Shown: positions 17,629 through 27,208 of the stretch, one piece after another | How positions within the stretch are numbered: position 1 is the stretch's first letter | Layout of the letters: every line of letters begins with the position of its first letter | Notes under the pieces: model-generated | Seen by the model: only the letters and a program-made list of their open reading frames with translations | Database searches by the model: none | What the model was told of the DNA's origin: nothing | Made by a program: the position numbers and the translations under genes | Source of the DNA: an uncultured Bifidobacterium sp. | Lineage (GTDB): Bacteria > Actinomycetota > Actinomycetes > Actinomycetales > Bifidobacteriaceae | Direction: 5' to 3' | Assembly: GCF_945269915.1 (NCBI RefSeq) | Contig: NZ_CALYOY010000011.1 | Span: forward strand, 1-53,919 | DNA length: 53,919 nt

Positions 17629-19905
17629 ATGTCGAGCTATTCCTCGCAGCTAAATGAAGAACAGGGTGCAGTGGACAGTGCCTATGCCAGGCTGGACGAC
17701 CTTCGTAGACAGGCACGGACCAGGCTGGACGTGGTCAGGGCGGCCGGTTCCCACGGTTCCCCCACCCAACGCACCGAACGCGACTCCTTCGCCACCATGT
17801 ACGAGGACAGGCTGGCCCAACTCAGGGCTGTGGAGGATCGTCTGGTCTTCGGCCGGCTGGACACCAGGGCCGGCGAGCGCCGGTACATCGGCCGAATCGG
17901 TCTGCTCAACGCGGACCATGAACCCATCCTGACCGATTGGCGGGCCGATGCGGCACGTCCCTTCTATGAGGCCACCCCCTCCAACCATGGCGACGTCGTC
18001 ATGCGCCGCCACATCACCCTGAGCTTCCGAAGGGTCACCGGCATCGAGGACGAGATCCTCGACCTGCAATCCCCGCGGGTCGGCCAGGCCGCCGACAGCG
18101 GCACCCTGGCCGGGGAAGGGGCCCTCATGGCCTCACTGTCCAGCCGCCGTACCGGTCGCATGACCGATATCGTGGCCACCATCCAGGCGGAACAGGACAG
18201 GATCATCCGTGCCGACATGGCCCAGGCCCTGGTGGTCCAGGGCGGCCCCGGCACCGGCAAGACGGCCGTCGCCCTGCACCGGGCGGCCTACCTGCTCTAT
18301 ACACACCGCCGGATGCTCGAACGTTCCGGGGTCCTGGTCCTGGGCCCCAGCTCCGCTTTCCTCCACTACATCGACCAGGTCCTCCCCTCCCTGGGAGAGA
18401 CCGGGGTCCTGAGCAGGACCATGGCAGACCTGATACCGGGCATCAGGGCCGAGCGGCAGGACGACCCGCACACCGCCCGCCTCAAGGGGGACCGTCGAAT
18501 GGCCCAGGTGGTGGCCAATGCCGTGACCGCCCGCGAGCGTGTCCCATCCACCCTGCCCACGGTCATGGTGGATGGGGTGCCGGTCCCCATGCTGGCCGTG
18601 GACCTCCAGGAGGCCCTGGCCGACGCCCATAGGAGCCGGCAAACCCACAACCAGGCCAGGGCGGTCTTCGTCCGCGCCGCCCTCCATGCCATGACCACCC
18701 GGTATGCCGAGCGGGTGGAGTACGAGCCCAAGGAGGAGGAACTGGCCAGGGTCACTTCCCTGCTCAGACTCAACGACAAGGTGCGCAGGACCCTCAACCT
18801 GGCCTGGCTGCCCATGAAACCCACCTGGCTGGTCGACAATCTCTGGTCCCGTCCCGACCGTCTACGCCGCTACGCCCCCTGGCTGGGCCAGGATGAGATC
18901 GAACTCCTGACCCGCCCCAGCGGCGCGGACCTGACCGTGTCGGACATCCCCATCCTGGATGAGGCCATGGAGCTGCTGGGCCCCGACCCCCGGGAGGAGG
19001 AGCGCCGCAGGGCCGAGGAGGCACAGCAGGAGGAGGAGCGGCGTTTCGCCCAGGACACCCTGGCCCAGAACGGCATCGGCTCGGGCATCGTCACCTCCCG
19101 GATGCTGCTCGACTCCATCAACGGACATGACGAGACCATGGCGGCCCAGCAGGCGGCCAACGACCGGGAATGGGTCTTCGGCCACATCGTCGTCGACGAG
19201 GCCCAGGAGCTGACGGCCATGGATTGGCGGATGCTGATCCGACGATGCCCCTCCCGCTCCTTCACCATCGTCGGCGACGTGGCCCAGACCTCGGCCCTGG
19301 GCGGCACCAGGTCCTGGGCGGAGACCATGGACCCCCTCTTCGGCCCCGACGGATGGGACCTGCGCCAACTGACCATCGACTACCGCAATCCCAGCCAGGT
19401 GTCGCAGATGGCCTCCGCCTTCGCACAGTCTGAAGGGCTGCAGGTCTCCACCCTCAAGGCCGTCAGACAGGTCGAGGGAGCCGTTGAATGTCTGGTCGCC
19501 CCCGACGATGACCGACTGCCGGAAGTCGTTCAGAGCCAGGTCCGGACCCTGGCAGAACAGTACGTGGGGCAGGACGGGACCGGACGATTGGCCGTCATCG
19601 CACCGGACGGACTGATCGGCACTGTCCGCGAATCCGTCGGCCAGGCCCTGATCGGTTTCCCCCGGGCGGAAGCCATACGTGACCAGCCCGTCTGGGACCG
19701 GCAGGTCCTGGTCACGCAGACCGGGGATACCAAGGGGTTGGAGTTCGATGCGGTGGTCCTGGTCAACCCTGGCCGGATCGAGGACGAGGCCCCCTCCCGC
19801 CTGACCGCGGCATCGGACCTCTATGTGGCCATGACCAGACCCACCCAGAAGCTGGTCGTCATCCAGACCAGGGAGGATGCGGCCGCATTGCCTTTCCCGC
19901 GATAA
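17629..19905 (+). CDS. helD: HelD-type ATPase (UvrD/Rep superfamily, RNA polymerase recycling)
   Basis: The 758-residue protein starts with a charged helical hairpin (about 1-80), typical of HelD, which inserts into the secondary channel of RNA polymerase. A superfamily 1 motor follows: Walker A GGPGTGKT at 205-212, a helical insertion in domain 1A, the Walker B/DEAQ box VVDEAQELTAMDW, motif III VGDVAQT, and motifs V-VI near GLEFDAVVLV and YVAMTRPTQKLVV. HelD proteins use ATP to release stalled or inhibited RNA polymerase from DNA. The full N-terminal arm argues for HelD over a DNA-repair UvrD. It is divergent from mraZ with 387 bp between starts. Confidence 0.88.
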   Translation: MSSYSSQLNEEQGAVDSAYARLDDLRRQARTRLDVVRAAGSHGSPTQRTERDSFATMYEDRLAQLRAVEDRLVFGRLDTRAGERRYIGRIGLLNADHEPILTDWRADAARPFYEATPSNHGDVVMRRHITLSFRRVTGIEDEILDLQSPRVGQAADSGTLAGEGALMASLSSRRTGRMTDIVATIQAEQDRIIRADMAQALVVQGGPGTGKTAVALHRAAYLLYTHRRMLERSGVLVLGPSSAFLHYIDQVLPSLGETGVLSRTMADLIPGIRAERQDDPHTARLKGDRRMAQVVANAVTARERVPSTLPTVMVDGVPVPMLAVDLQEALADAHRSRQTHNQARAVFVRAALHAMTTRYAERVEYEPKEEELARVTSLLRLNDKVRRTLNLAWLPMKPTWLVDNLWSRPDRLRRYAPWLGQDEIELLTRPSGADLTVSDIPILDEAMELLGPDPREEERRRAEEAQQEEERRFAQDTLAQNGIGSGIVTSRMLLDSINGHDETMAAQQAANDREWVFGHIVVDEAQELTAMDWRMLIRRCPSRSFTIVGDVAQTSALGGTRSWAETMDPLFGPDGWDLRQLTIDYRNPSQVSQMASAFAQSEGLQVSTLKAVRQVEGAVECLVAPDDDRLPEVVQSQVRTLAEQYVGQDGTGRLAVIAPDGLIGTVRESVGQALIGFPRAEAIRDQPVWDRQVLVTQTGDTKGLEFDAVVLVNPGRIEDEAPSRLTAASDLYVAMTRPTQKLVVIQTREDAAALPFPR

Positions 19906-19933
19906 GTATGTAAGGCGGATGCCTGGCATGGCG

Positions 19934-19944
19934 CCCCCCCCCCC
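19934..19944. repeat. C11 homopolymer tract
   Basis: Eleven consecutive C residues lie 28 bp after the helD stop codon and about 130 bp beyond the end of the decayed gene. It is the left member of a pair of tracts that bracket the region without intact genes. Confidence 0.9.
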
Positions 19945-20073
19945 ATTGCGGGAAACCGTCCTCTCCGCTTCCCCGCAGCCGCCTGCTTGGGTCTCATCCA
20001 TCTCGTCATCGCCCCTCGCGCTTGATTTGGATAGAGACACCGGTGGTGGTGCCGTTGTATGACGTCACCCCCG

Positions 20074-22518
20074 TCAAAGGTGCTGTCCATATAGGAGACC
20101 ATCTTCAGCTTCTTGCTGGACCGTCCACCCGACTGGGAGGGGACGACGGGCACCCCCCAGCCTCGGATACCCAGGCACGGCGGTGTTGTTCTTTGACGAA
20201 TCCGCGAGTTCGATGTCGCATCCATTCCCGGCTTGTCGGTCCATATCTTCCGGCTCCGTCCCGGACCTCGAACCGCAGCTGGGTGAACATGTCGGGGAAG
20301 TACAGGTTGTCCACGGGGTTGATATTGTCCGCAAGGGTGGGGAAGGTGCTTCTTGATCTTGTTATTGGGATCCGGATTCATGATCCTGATATTCAGCGCT
20401 CCGATATCCGGACCGATGGAGGTGACGGTCATGGACCACTCTTGGGGACCGGTGGCGTAGGAGTCCCGCAGGATGACGGTAACCGGCTCCTTATCTCGCT
20501 CCCCGTTGAGACCCGGTTGACTCATCCTCCTGGCGGTCATCAGGGGCACCTTGAATCCGGTATCGGCATGTGCCTGCCCTGCTCCCCCTATTCCCGTACA
20601 AGCCGACATCAGCCAACGTCGGCACAAGAATCACGGACAGAAGCGCCGGAATCGTCCTGACCGACTTTGCAGGACCCCACCTGCTTGATTCCAAACGGGT
20701 CCCTCTCCGGGTTGATGGCACAAGGATCGGTCCCTCCCTCTCCTGGTACCCATGAAAAGGAGCTTCTGGGAGTGGCCATGTCACGACGCACTGTCTCCTC
20801 CCCGATACCCAACGGAATCGGTCCATGTGAACGTTCCGGAACCGTTCCAAGCGGCCCTTCTTCATATACCCAGGGAGGAATCAAACACGGGCGGCACCTC
20901 GCCACCGACACGCCTCCTCTGCTTATATACCCACAAAGAGGAGACCGGTCTCGAAGAGATGTTCAGGACCATCACACCCCCCACGGAGAGGAGGTTGAAG
21001 AACTCATCCACCTTGTTGACAAGCGGCCCTCAACCCCCATAGTGAAGAGTCCTGCTGCAGTAGGGGCCTTTACTGCGACCGAGCTATCCGCGTGGAAGAG
21101 GCCTGCCCTATCCCGGCCCGTATCACCCATTTGGCATCAAGGACGTCTTCTTCCACAGACGGTTGCCGTTGACATCAATGGCATCAAACTGCCTGGGCTC
21201 ATCCCTGTACACACTGTTGTCGGTTACATCGGCGGCCTCCGGCACGACCATACGGGTGGCCGGGGCTCCCAGGCCCGGAGTCTATGGCTCTTGGTCAGCA
21301 GCGCTCCGTATCCATGGCCTCCGGCCCCCTTCGGATACCCGCCGTTCTCCTTGGACACCTTGGATACGAGGGGAGCCGGAACCGGATTGAAACAGCATGC
21401 GTCCTTGCCGGAGGACCGGGAACAGGGAGCCTGCTTCTGCTTCTTGTCGGTGTCATCGTCACTGGAGGAACACCCCCAGGAGCCCTTCATCGCTGATTCC
21501 GGCAGATACGGCGAAGGCACGGCCGGCAGTACATGGTGTCATCCGAATCAACGGCATAGAAATTCTCATATCCACTCCACAGGGCCTTGACGAGGACGCC
21601 CGGGGGCAAAGCTCACAGGGGTTGGTGCCGGGGATACGCACGTCTCCGTCCCACTGGCCTTGTCATCAAGGTCATGGTCGATCACAGGCCATTCGTCCGG
21701 ATTGTGTTCGCTCCGGGATCCGCTGGTCTTGGCATTGTGCTTGCCCGCTCCTCTGTCACCGAAGACGTTGTGCCCACCGGTTCATACGGTTCCGTTCCCT
21801 TTCTGACAACTCGTTGGATGCCACGTCCTTCACCTTGAAGGTATTGTCGCCCCGGGTAGGTGCCTATCGGGGTGCCCGGACCGTCTATGGGCCACCAGGT
21901 GGCGCCGGATTCCTGAGGATTCGCCTGATTGATGGGGTCGGGGAATACCTTCGGTGGTGCAGTCAGGTCTTTGTACACCCCATATGCACCTCCTCTTGCC
22001 ACCTTCTTTTCCGACTCATACCCCGGTAGCTGGGTTATGGCCGTGTTGACCGTGGTGGAACCACCGCCTTGGGTCTTGTCACCCATCCTTGGATGTTCCC
22101 ATAGCAGTCCCACAGCCATGGTGGCTTAGGCGGACCCGGCCACCTCCTTGATGCAACCAAGACCATGCACAACAGCCGGCTTGTTGCTGGCCTGGCGCTT
22201 GTCACCATCCTTTGTGTTCGGCGCCGCCCCGTTCCTGCCGCCGGTCCACGATCGATGCTCCCCGGTGTCGGTGTGTTTGCAACCCGATCCGCACTACCCC
22301 AAACCCACAGATTGCCCACTTGTCCGGGACCCTGGTCGCATCCGAGGAGCAGGTTCCCCTCACACCAGCCCATCACCGAAGTTCGTGTAGGAGGAATCGA
22401 TATTCACGCAACGATTCCGAACATAGGCCACGTTGGCTACACCAGCTCCAGCGAACATGACCAGAGCCAAGACCACGGCATACAGGACCTTGATGATATT
22501 CGTCCATGAACGGTTCAC
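20074..22518 (-). pseudogene. Multiply frameshifted gene for a large secreted or membrane-anchored protein
   Basis: No intact reading frame covers this 2.4-kb stretch, but minus-strand coding-like pieces follow each other in changing frames. The head is well preserved: AGGAG, eight bases, a GTG at 22518, then a positively charged start and a hydrophobic helix (VLYAVVLALVMFAGAG), broken by a stop at 22360. Further pieces include 22119 to about 21850 (TTVNTAITQLPGYESEKK), 21520-21224 (GCSSSDDDTDKKQK), 20911-20609, about 20570-20340 (EPVTVILRDSYATGPQEW) and 20314 to about 20074 (LYFPDMFTQLRFEVRDGAG, then NGCDIELADSS). At least eight frame changes are needed to join them into roughly 800 residues. 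I do not recognise the family; the pieces are rich in Gly, Asp, Asn and Pro, as in extracellular proteins. Sequencing error is unlikely because flanking genes are intact. Confidence 0.7.
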
Positions 22519-22769
22519 AACAAGATCTCCTGACTGGATCAGGCGCGAGTCAAGGCTGTCGGATTGCGGACACCGCCGATCAATACCGGATTCACCATGA
22601 TACCGATTCGGAACACAACGCCATCAGCAAGCCGGAATACCGTGTACCGATACAGGACAATAGTGGATTATCACAGCTGTTGTTCTGAAAAGCTCCACTT
22701 ATCAGTCTCGAGCGAACTACGGTCCGGAACGGGGTCAGAAGATATCACGGGGGGGGGGGGCAGGGATAC
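22519..22769. other. Intergenic region upstream of the decayed gene
   Basis: The 250 bp between the decayed gene start and the nrdR stop codon contain the G12 tract and A+T-richer sequence that should have held the promoter of the decayed gene. No RNA gene or clear promoter hexamer pair could be assigned. Confidence 0.4.
22749..22760. repeat. G12 homopolymer tract
   Basis: Twelve consecutive G residues lie nine bases beyond the nrdR stop codon and about 230 bp upstream of the start of the decayed gene. Together with the C11 tract it brackets that region, in inverted orientation. Tracts of this length are prone to slippage. Confidence 0.9.
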
Positions 22770-23240
22770 CTACCGCGATTCGGTTCTATCCTCTTCGCGC
22801 AGAACGTCGATGGCGGACTGGAAATCCTCGAGATCAGCGAAATTCTGGTAGACGGATGCGAAACGCAGATAGGCAACCTCGTCAAGTTTGCGCAACGGGG
22901 TAAGGATTGCCTTGCCGACCTCCTCCGAATCCACCTGGGCCAACCCTCGCGACCTCAGATCCTCCTCGACCTGCTGGCCCAGCTGCTTAAGGTCAACCTC
23001 ATCAATGGGCCTGCCCTGGCATGCCTTGCGAACGCCGGAGATGACCTTGTCACGGTCAAAGGGTTCAGCATTCCCGGACCTTTTCATGACCAGAAGGATG
23101 GAGGTCTCGACAGTGGTGAACCGGCGCGAGCAGTGCGGGCATTCTCGACGACGCCGAATTGCATGGCCGTCTTCGCTGATACGGGTGTCGACAACCTTCG
23201 TATCCGGGTTCTGGCAGAAAGGACAGTGCATGCTTTTCAT
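22770..23240 (-). CDS. nrdR: Transcriptional repressor NrdR
   Basis: NrdR represses ribonucleotide reductase genes in response to nucleotide levels. A zinc ribbon is formed by CPFC and CPHC near the N-terminus, followed by the ATP-cone domain with [14 protein letters not shown] and the C-terminal [15 protein letters not shown] block typical of the family. At 156 residues (or 153 from the internal ATG before HCPFC, the common family start) it has normal length. Adjacency to a LysM protein and lexA is common in actinobacteria. No target NrdR boxes were seen inside the window. Confidence 0.96.
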   Translation of the reverse strand: MKSMHCPFCQNPDTKVVDTRISEDGHAIRRRRECPHCSRRFTTVETSILLVMKRSGNAEPFDRDKVISGVRKACQGRPIDEVDLKQLGQQVEEDLRSRGLAQVDSEEVGKAILTPLRKLDEVAYLRFASVYQNFADLEDFQSAIDVLREEDRTESR

Positions 23241-23347
23241 CTTAACGCCAAATCACATCAATAGACCAGACCGACGAAACCCTGGCCACATTCCCCATAT
23301 TCATCGGAGGGTGGCACCACCCGGTTCACCCGAAGGCAGAGTCCCGA

Positions 23348-23743
23348 TCAACCCTGATCGCTCGGAACCAGAAGACGGTCCCCAGCCTGGAGGTTTGGCG
23401 TAGAGAGGTTGTTGATCTTCATGATGCGATCGACGTTGGCATTGACGTCCTCACCGGCAGGGGTAATCAAGGCCGCGTAGGTCCAGACACTGTCACCCGG
23501 ACGCACCGTGTATGACACCACCGCCTGTGGACCAGTACTGGACTCGGCAAACTGTGCGCCTATCCCCAATCCACCAAAGACAAGGGCCAGACCCAGGAGA
23601 AAAGCAATCACCTTTCCCCTGGCGTTCAGATGATAGCGACGACCTGAGCTCTGCCGACCGGCGGATCGTCCTTGTGCCGACCAGGAAGAGGCAGCCATCC
23701 CGGACCGAGACACGGGAGTCTTCGCTACAGTACTACTGGTCAT
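23348..23743 (-). CDS. LysM membrane protein, candidate SOS division inhibitor
   Basis: This 131-residue protein has a basic serine-rich cytoplasmic tail (1-43), one transmembrane helix (about 44-64) and an extracytoplasmic LysM domain (about 77-127: SYTVRPGDSVWTYA to LQAGDRLLVP) that should bind peptidoglycan. The ATG at 23743 with GAGAGG upstream is chosen over a longer frame that would run into the LexA sites. It is divergent from lexA, and LexA boxes lie between the two starts. This arrangement and architecture match YneA of Bacillus and Rv2719c of Mycobacterium, SOS-induced proteins that delay cell division. The role here is inferred from that context. Confidence 0.85.
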   Translation of the reverse strand: MTSSTVAKTPVSRSGMAASSWSAQGRSAGRQSSGRRYHLNARGKVIAFLLGLALVFGGLGIGAQFAESSTGPQAVVSYTVRPGDSVWTYAALITPAGEDVNANVDRIMKINNLSTPNLQAGDRLLVPSDQG

Positions 23744-23758
23744 GACCACACCTCTCTC

Positions 23759-23770
23759 GAACGTTTGTTC
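23759..23770. promoter_or_regulatory. LexA (SOS) box 1
   Basis: GAACGTTTGTTC matches the Gram-positive LexA operator core GAAC-N4-GTTC exactly. It lies 16 bp upstream of the LysM gene start, where LexA would block its transcription. Confidence 0.88.
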
Positions 23771-23774
23771 TATC

Positions 23775-23786
23775 GAACATCTGTTC
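23775..23786. promoter_or_regulatory. LexA (SOS) box 2
   Basis: GAACATCTGTTC is a second exact GAAC-N4-GTTC site, with its centre 16 bp from that of box 1. Two close sites would allow strong repression of the LysM gene. Confidence 0.88.
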
Positions 23787-23826
23787 TCATTGTGGCACAC
23801 GCCGACCGGTTTGACAACCTCTGTTC

Positions 23827-23838
23827 GAACATTTGTTT
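23827..23838. promoter_or_regulatory. LexA (SOS) box 3, in front of lexA
   Basis: GAACATTTGTTT matches the operator except for the last base, and overlaps the palindrome GTTCGAAC at 23823-23830. It lies 58 bp before the chosen lexA start, suggesting autoregulation with a slightly weaker site. Confidence 0.75.
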
Positions 23839-23895
23839 GATTTTTCTCATCTTTGGGATACACTGTCAGCAGAAGCCACAGAGAAGGAGCCCGCC

Positions 23896-24699
23896 TTGAC
23901 CACCATCCACCTCATCCAGGAGACTGCGGCGGTTCCCGAATCCGATCAGACACGAACCTTGACCGGGCGCCCCGGGGAGGACCTTGCCCGCACCAATCGG
24001 AAGGGGGCCACCGAGGTGGAGGAGAGAGAAGGGAAAAAGAACCAGGAGGCTCACACCGACCTGACGGACCGCCAGGAACGCGTCCTCCAAGCCATCCGTG
24101 CCCACTTGGAGGAGCAGGGATACGTCCCCTCCTTCCGTGAGATCGGCAGGGATGCCGGGCTGAAGAGCACCTCATCGGTCAAGCACCAGCTTCAGGTCCT
24201 GGAAGAGCTGGGATACATCCGGCTCACCGCCAACAAGGGACGCGCCATAGAACTTGTCCAGGAGCAGGAACCAACGGCCAGGATCGTTCCCTTCCCCACA
24301 CCTGATCAGGATGAGGCCATCGCCAATTCGCATGATGTCCCCCTGGTGGGCAGGATAGCGGCTGGCCAACCAATCCTGGCCGACCAGCACATAGACGATG
24401 TCATGCGGCTACCGGAACGGTTGACCGGAACAGGACAACTCTTCATGCTGGAAGTCCACGGCGACTCCATGGTGGATGCCGCCATCTGTGACGGGGACTT
24501 CGTGGTGGTACGGCAACAGAACCAGGCGGAGAACGGTGAAATCGTTGCCGCCCTCCTGGACGATGAGGCCACCGTCAAGACCTTCCGTCGGGATGGGGAC
24601 CACATCTGGCTGATCCCCCACAACCCGGCCTACTCCCCCATCGACGGCACCCACGCCACCATCATGGGCAAGGTGGTCACCGTCCTGCGCAAGGTCTGA
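23896..24699 (+). CDS. lexA: SOS repressor LexA
   Basis: LexA represses DNA-damage genes and cleaves itself when RecA is activated. The winged-helix domain begins at LTDRQERVLQAI and the protease domain holds the cleavage site Ala156-Gly157 (RIAAGQPI), the nucleophile Ser191 (VHGDSMVDA) and Lys228 (TVKTF). The start is taken as TTG at 23896 after AAGGAG; an upstream in-frame ATG would lie inside LexA box 3 and lacks an SD. The resulting 267 residues include about 55 extra residues before the DNA-binding domain, longer than E. coli LexA (202). Confidence 0.95.
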   Translation: MTTIHLIQETAAVPESDQTRTLTGRPGEDLARTNRKGATEVEEREGKKNQEAHTDLTDRQERVLQAIRAHLEEQGYVPSFREIGRDAGLKSTSSVKHQLQVLEELGYIRLTANKGRAIELVQEQEPTARIVPFPTPDQDEAIANSHDVPLVGRIAAGQPILADQHIDDVMRLPERLTGTGQLFMLEVHGDSMVDAAICDGDFVVVRQQNQAENGEIVAALLDDEATVKTFRRDGDHIWLIPHNPAYSPIDGTHATIMGKVVTVLRKV

Positions 24700-24712
24700 T
24701 TCCGCCCATCAT

Positions 24713-24753
24713 CACAGCTCACCTCCCGCCCACCTGGAGGTGAGCTGTGTTTT
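24713..24753 (+). terminator. Rho-independent terminator of lexA
   Basis: A perfect 13-bp stem (24713-24725 with 24737-24749) and an 11-base loop are followed by TTTT, starting 14 bp after the lexA stop codon. The opposite strand lacks a T-run, so it serves mainly lexA. Confidence 0.9.
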
Positions 24754-24795
24754 ACCTCCTTACTGGTGCTGCTGGACTCCGGACGGCTGCGCGCC

Positions 24796-25734
24796 TCACA
24801 TATCAAGATGTTCACCACTCTGGTCACGATGCCCCAGGGGCTCGATCTGGAAGGTGGTGTGCTCCACGGAAACAGGGAAGTGGGTACGCAGACACTCCTG
24901 CATGCTGGTCAGGATACGTTCACTCTCGGCAGGGGAAGTACCCTCCTTGACCGTGACATGGGCCGACAGCTGTGGCAACCCGCTCGAGACGCTATTGGCG
25001 TGGAGGTCATGCACTTCAAGCACACCCGGGACCTGTTCCAGGTGATCCCGTACCTGCTTCATATCCAGCCCCTGCGGGGGTTCCTCCAGAAGCACCCTGA
25101 AACTTCGGGAGAGCAGGCCCAGGGCCCGGGGGATGATCAGGATGGCGATGATTCCACCGGCCACTGCGTCGAACCCGTTCCAGCCCGTCAGAAGCATGAC
25201 CACGGCCGAGACCACCACGGCCACCGACCCCAGGGCATCGTTCATGACCTCCAGGAAGGCCGCCCTCATGTTGAGGTTGTCCTGGTGGCTGGATCCCAGG
25301 ACGAGGATGGACCCCACGTTGGCGGCCAGCCCCAGGATGCCGAAGAAAAGGAGGAGCCCTATGTCCTCGACCTGGCCATCGCTGCCCCCGAACAGACGCC
25401 TACCGGCCTCGAAGAGGGCATAGACACCGACCAGGAGGAGCACTAAGGCACCGCCGGCCGCCGTGATGACCTCCAGCCGTGACCACCCCCAGGTCCGGTT
25501 GGCCGTAGGGCGGCGGTCCATAAGGATGGCAGTAACGGTCGAGGCGATCAGGACGGCCATATCGGTCATCATATGACCGGCGTCCACCAGGAGGGCCAGG
25601 CTGTGGGTGATGAAGGCTCCGGCGACCTCCGCCATGAAGACGGAACCGGTCAACCCCAGGGTGGTCAGGAGTTGCCTGCGATGCCGGCGTCCGGCTTCAC
25701 TGGACACCCCAGTATGCTCATGATCTTCGACCAT
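24796..25734 (-). CDS. Cation diffusion facilitator (Zn/Cd/Co exporter type)
   Basis: This 312-residue protein has six hydrophobic segments and a cytoplasmic C-terminal domain (from about residue 215), the CDF layout of proton-coupled divalent-metal exporters. The first metal half-site is His54 and Asp58 in LVDAGHMMTDMAV. In the second, the usual His-x3-Asp appears as Glu162-x3-Asp166 (FLEVMNDALGS). The ATG at 25734 with GGGGAGG upstream is preferred over a start 31 codons earlier. The substrate cannot be fixed from sequence. It converges with lexA. Confidence 0.9.
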   Translation of the reverse strand: MVEDHEHTGVSSEAGRRHRRQLLTTLGLTGSVFMAEVAGAFITHSLALLVDAGHMMTDMAVLIASTVTAILMDRRPTANRTWGWSRLEVITAAGGALVLLLVGVYALFEAGRRLFGGSDGQVEDIGLLLFFGILGLAANVGSILVLGSSHQDNLNMRAAFLEVMNDALGSVAVVVSAVVMLLTGWNGFDAVAGGIIAILIIPRALGLLSRSFRVLLEEPPQGLDMKQVRDHLEQVPGVLEVHDLHANSVSSGLPQLSAHVTVKEGTSPAESERILTSMQECLRTHFPVSVEHTTFQIEPLGHRDQSGEHLDM

Positions 25735-25902
25735 CAGTGGATACCTCCCCGCAATCGATTTGCCCCAGGACCCGACGGGCCATACATCACCAGGCGGCAC
25801 ATCCTGGATGAGAGGTCTTCTCCTCAATGTCGACGCCGAACCACCCGGCTCACATGCGGTGCCATCCTAACATCATGAAAACGGGGTCGGGGAATATCTT
25901 CA

Positions 25903-25941
25903 CAAAAGAAATGGGGCATCCGGATTGCTCCCGGATGCCCC
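25903..25941 (-). terminator. Rho-independent terminator of ldh
   Basis: A perfect 11-bp stem (25913-25923 with 25931-25941) and a 7-base loop are followed on the minus strand by ATTTCTTTTG. It lies about 90 bp after the ldh stop codon. The rest of the roughly 300-bp gap between ldh and the CDF gene holds the presumed CDF promoter but no other recognisable feature. Confidence 0.85.
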
Positions 25942-26031
25942 CATGCCAGTTCAGGCCCGGACCAGTCAGGCTTCGCCGCGCCCGCAGGACCCGGAGCTCA
26001 GAACGAACCGGTCCGGATGGATGCACACAAA

Positions 26032-27096
<1,065 letters not shown>

Positions 27097-27124
27097 CTAT
27101 CACAGGCGATTGTACGGGACCTTC

Positions 27125-27192
27125 ACCGCACAGACCAGCCGATCAGAACTTCAAAACAATACCGAGAAAGACTCGAACCGACCAGACCAGCC
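27125..27192 (+). repeat. Pair of 16-bp direct repeats between hflX and ldh
   Basis: ACCGCACAGACCAGCC at 27125-27140 and ACCGACCAGACCAGCC at 27177-27192 agree at 14 of 16 positions and start 52 bp apart. They lie between the hflX stop codon and the ldh palindrome. They may be regulatory or a chance duplication. Confidence 0.45.
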
Positions 27193-27208
27193 AAGGTCGC
27201 CAACGGTT

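Noticed and set aside
20022-20660. 212-codon plus-strand open frame in the decayed region
   Set aside because: Complement of minus-strand pieces with better coding character and a shared topology; no SD and no recognisable motif.
22749-22760. Poly-G tract as part of a terminator or quadruplex
   Set aside because: A single G12 run without spaced G-blocks or a T-run does not make a typical terminator; a quadruplex needs several strands or slippage and is not supported.
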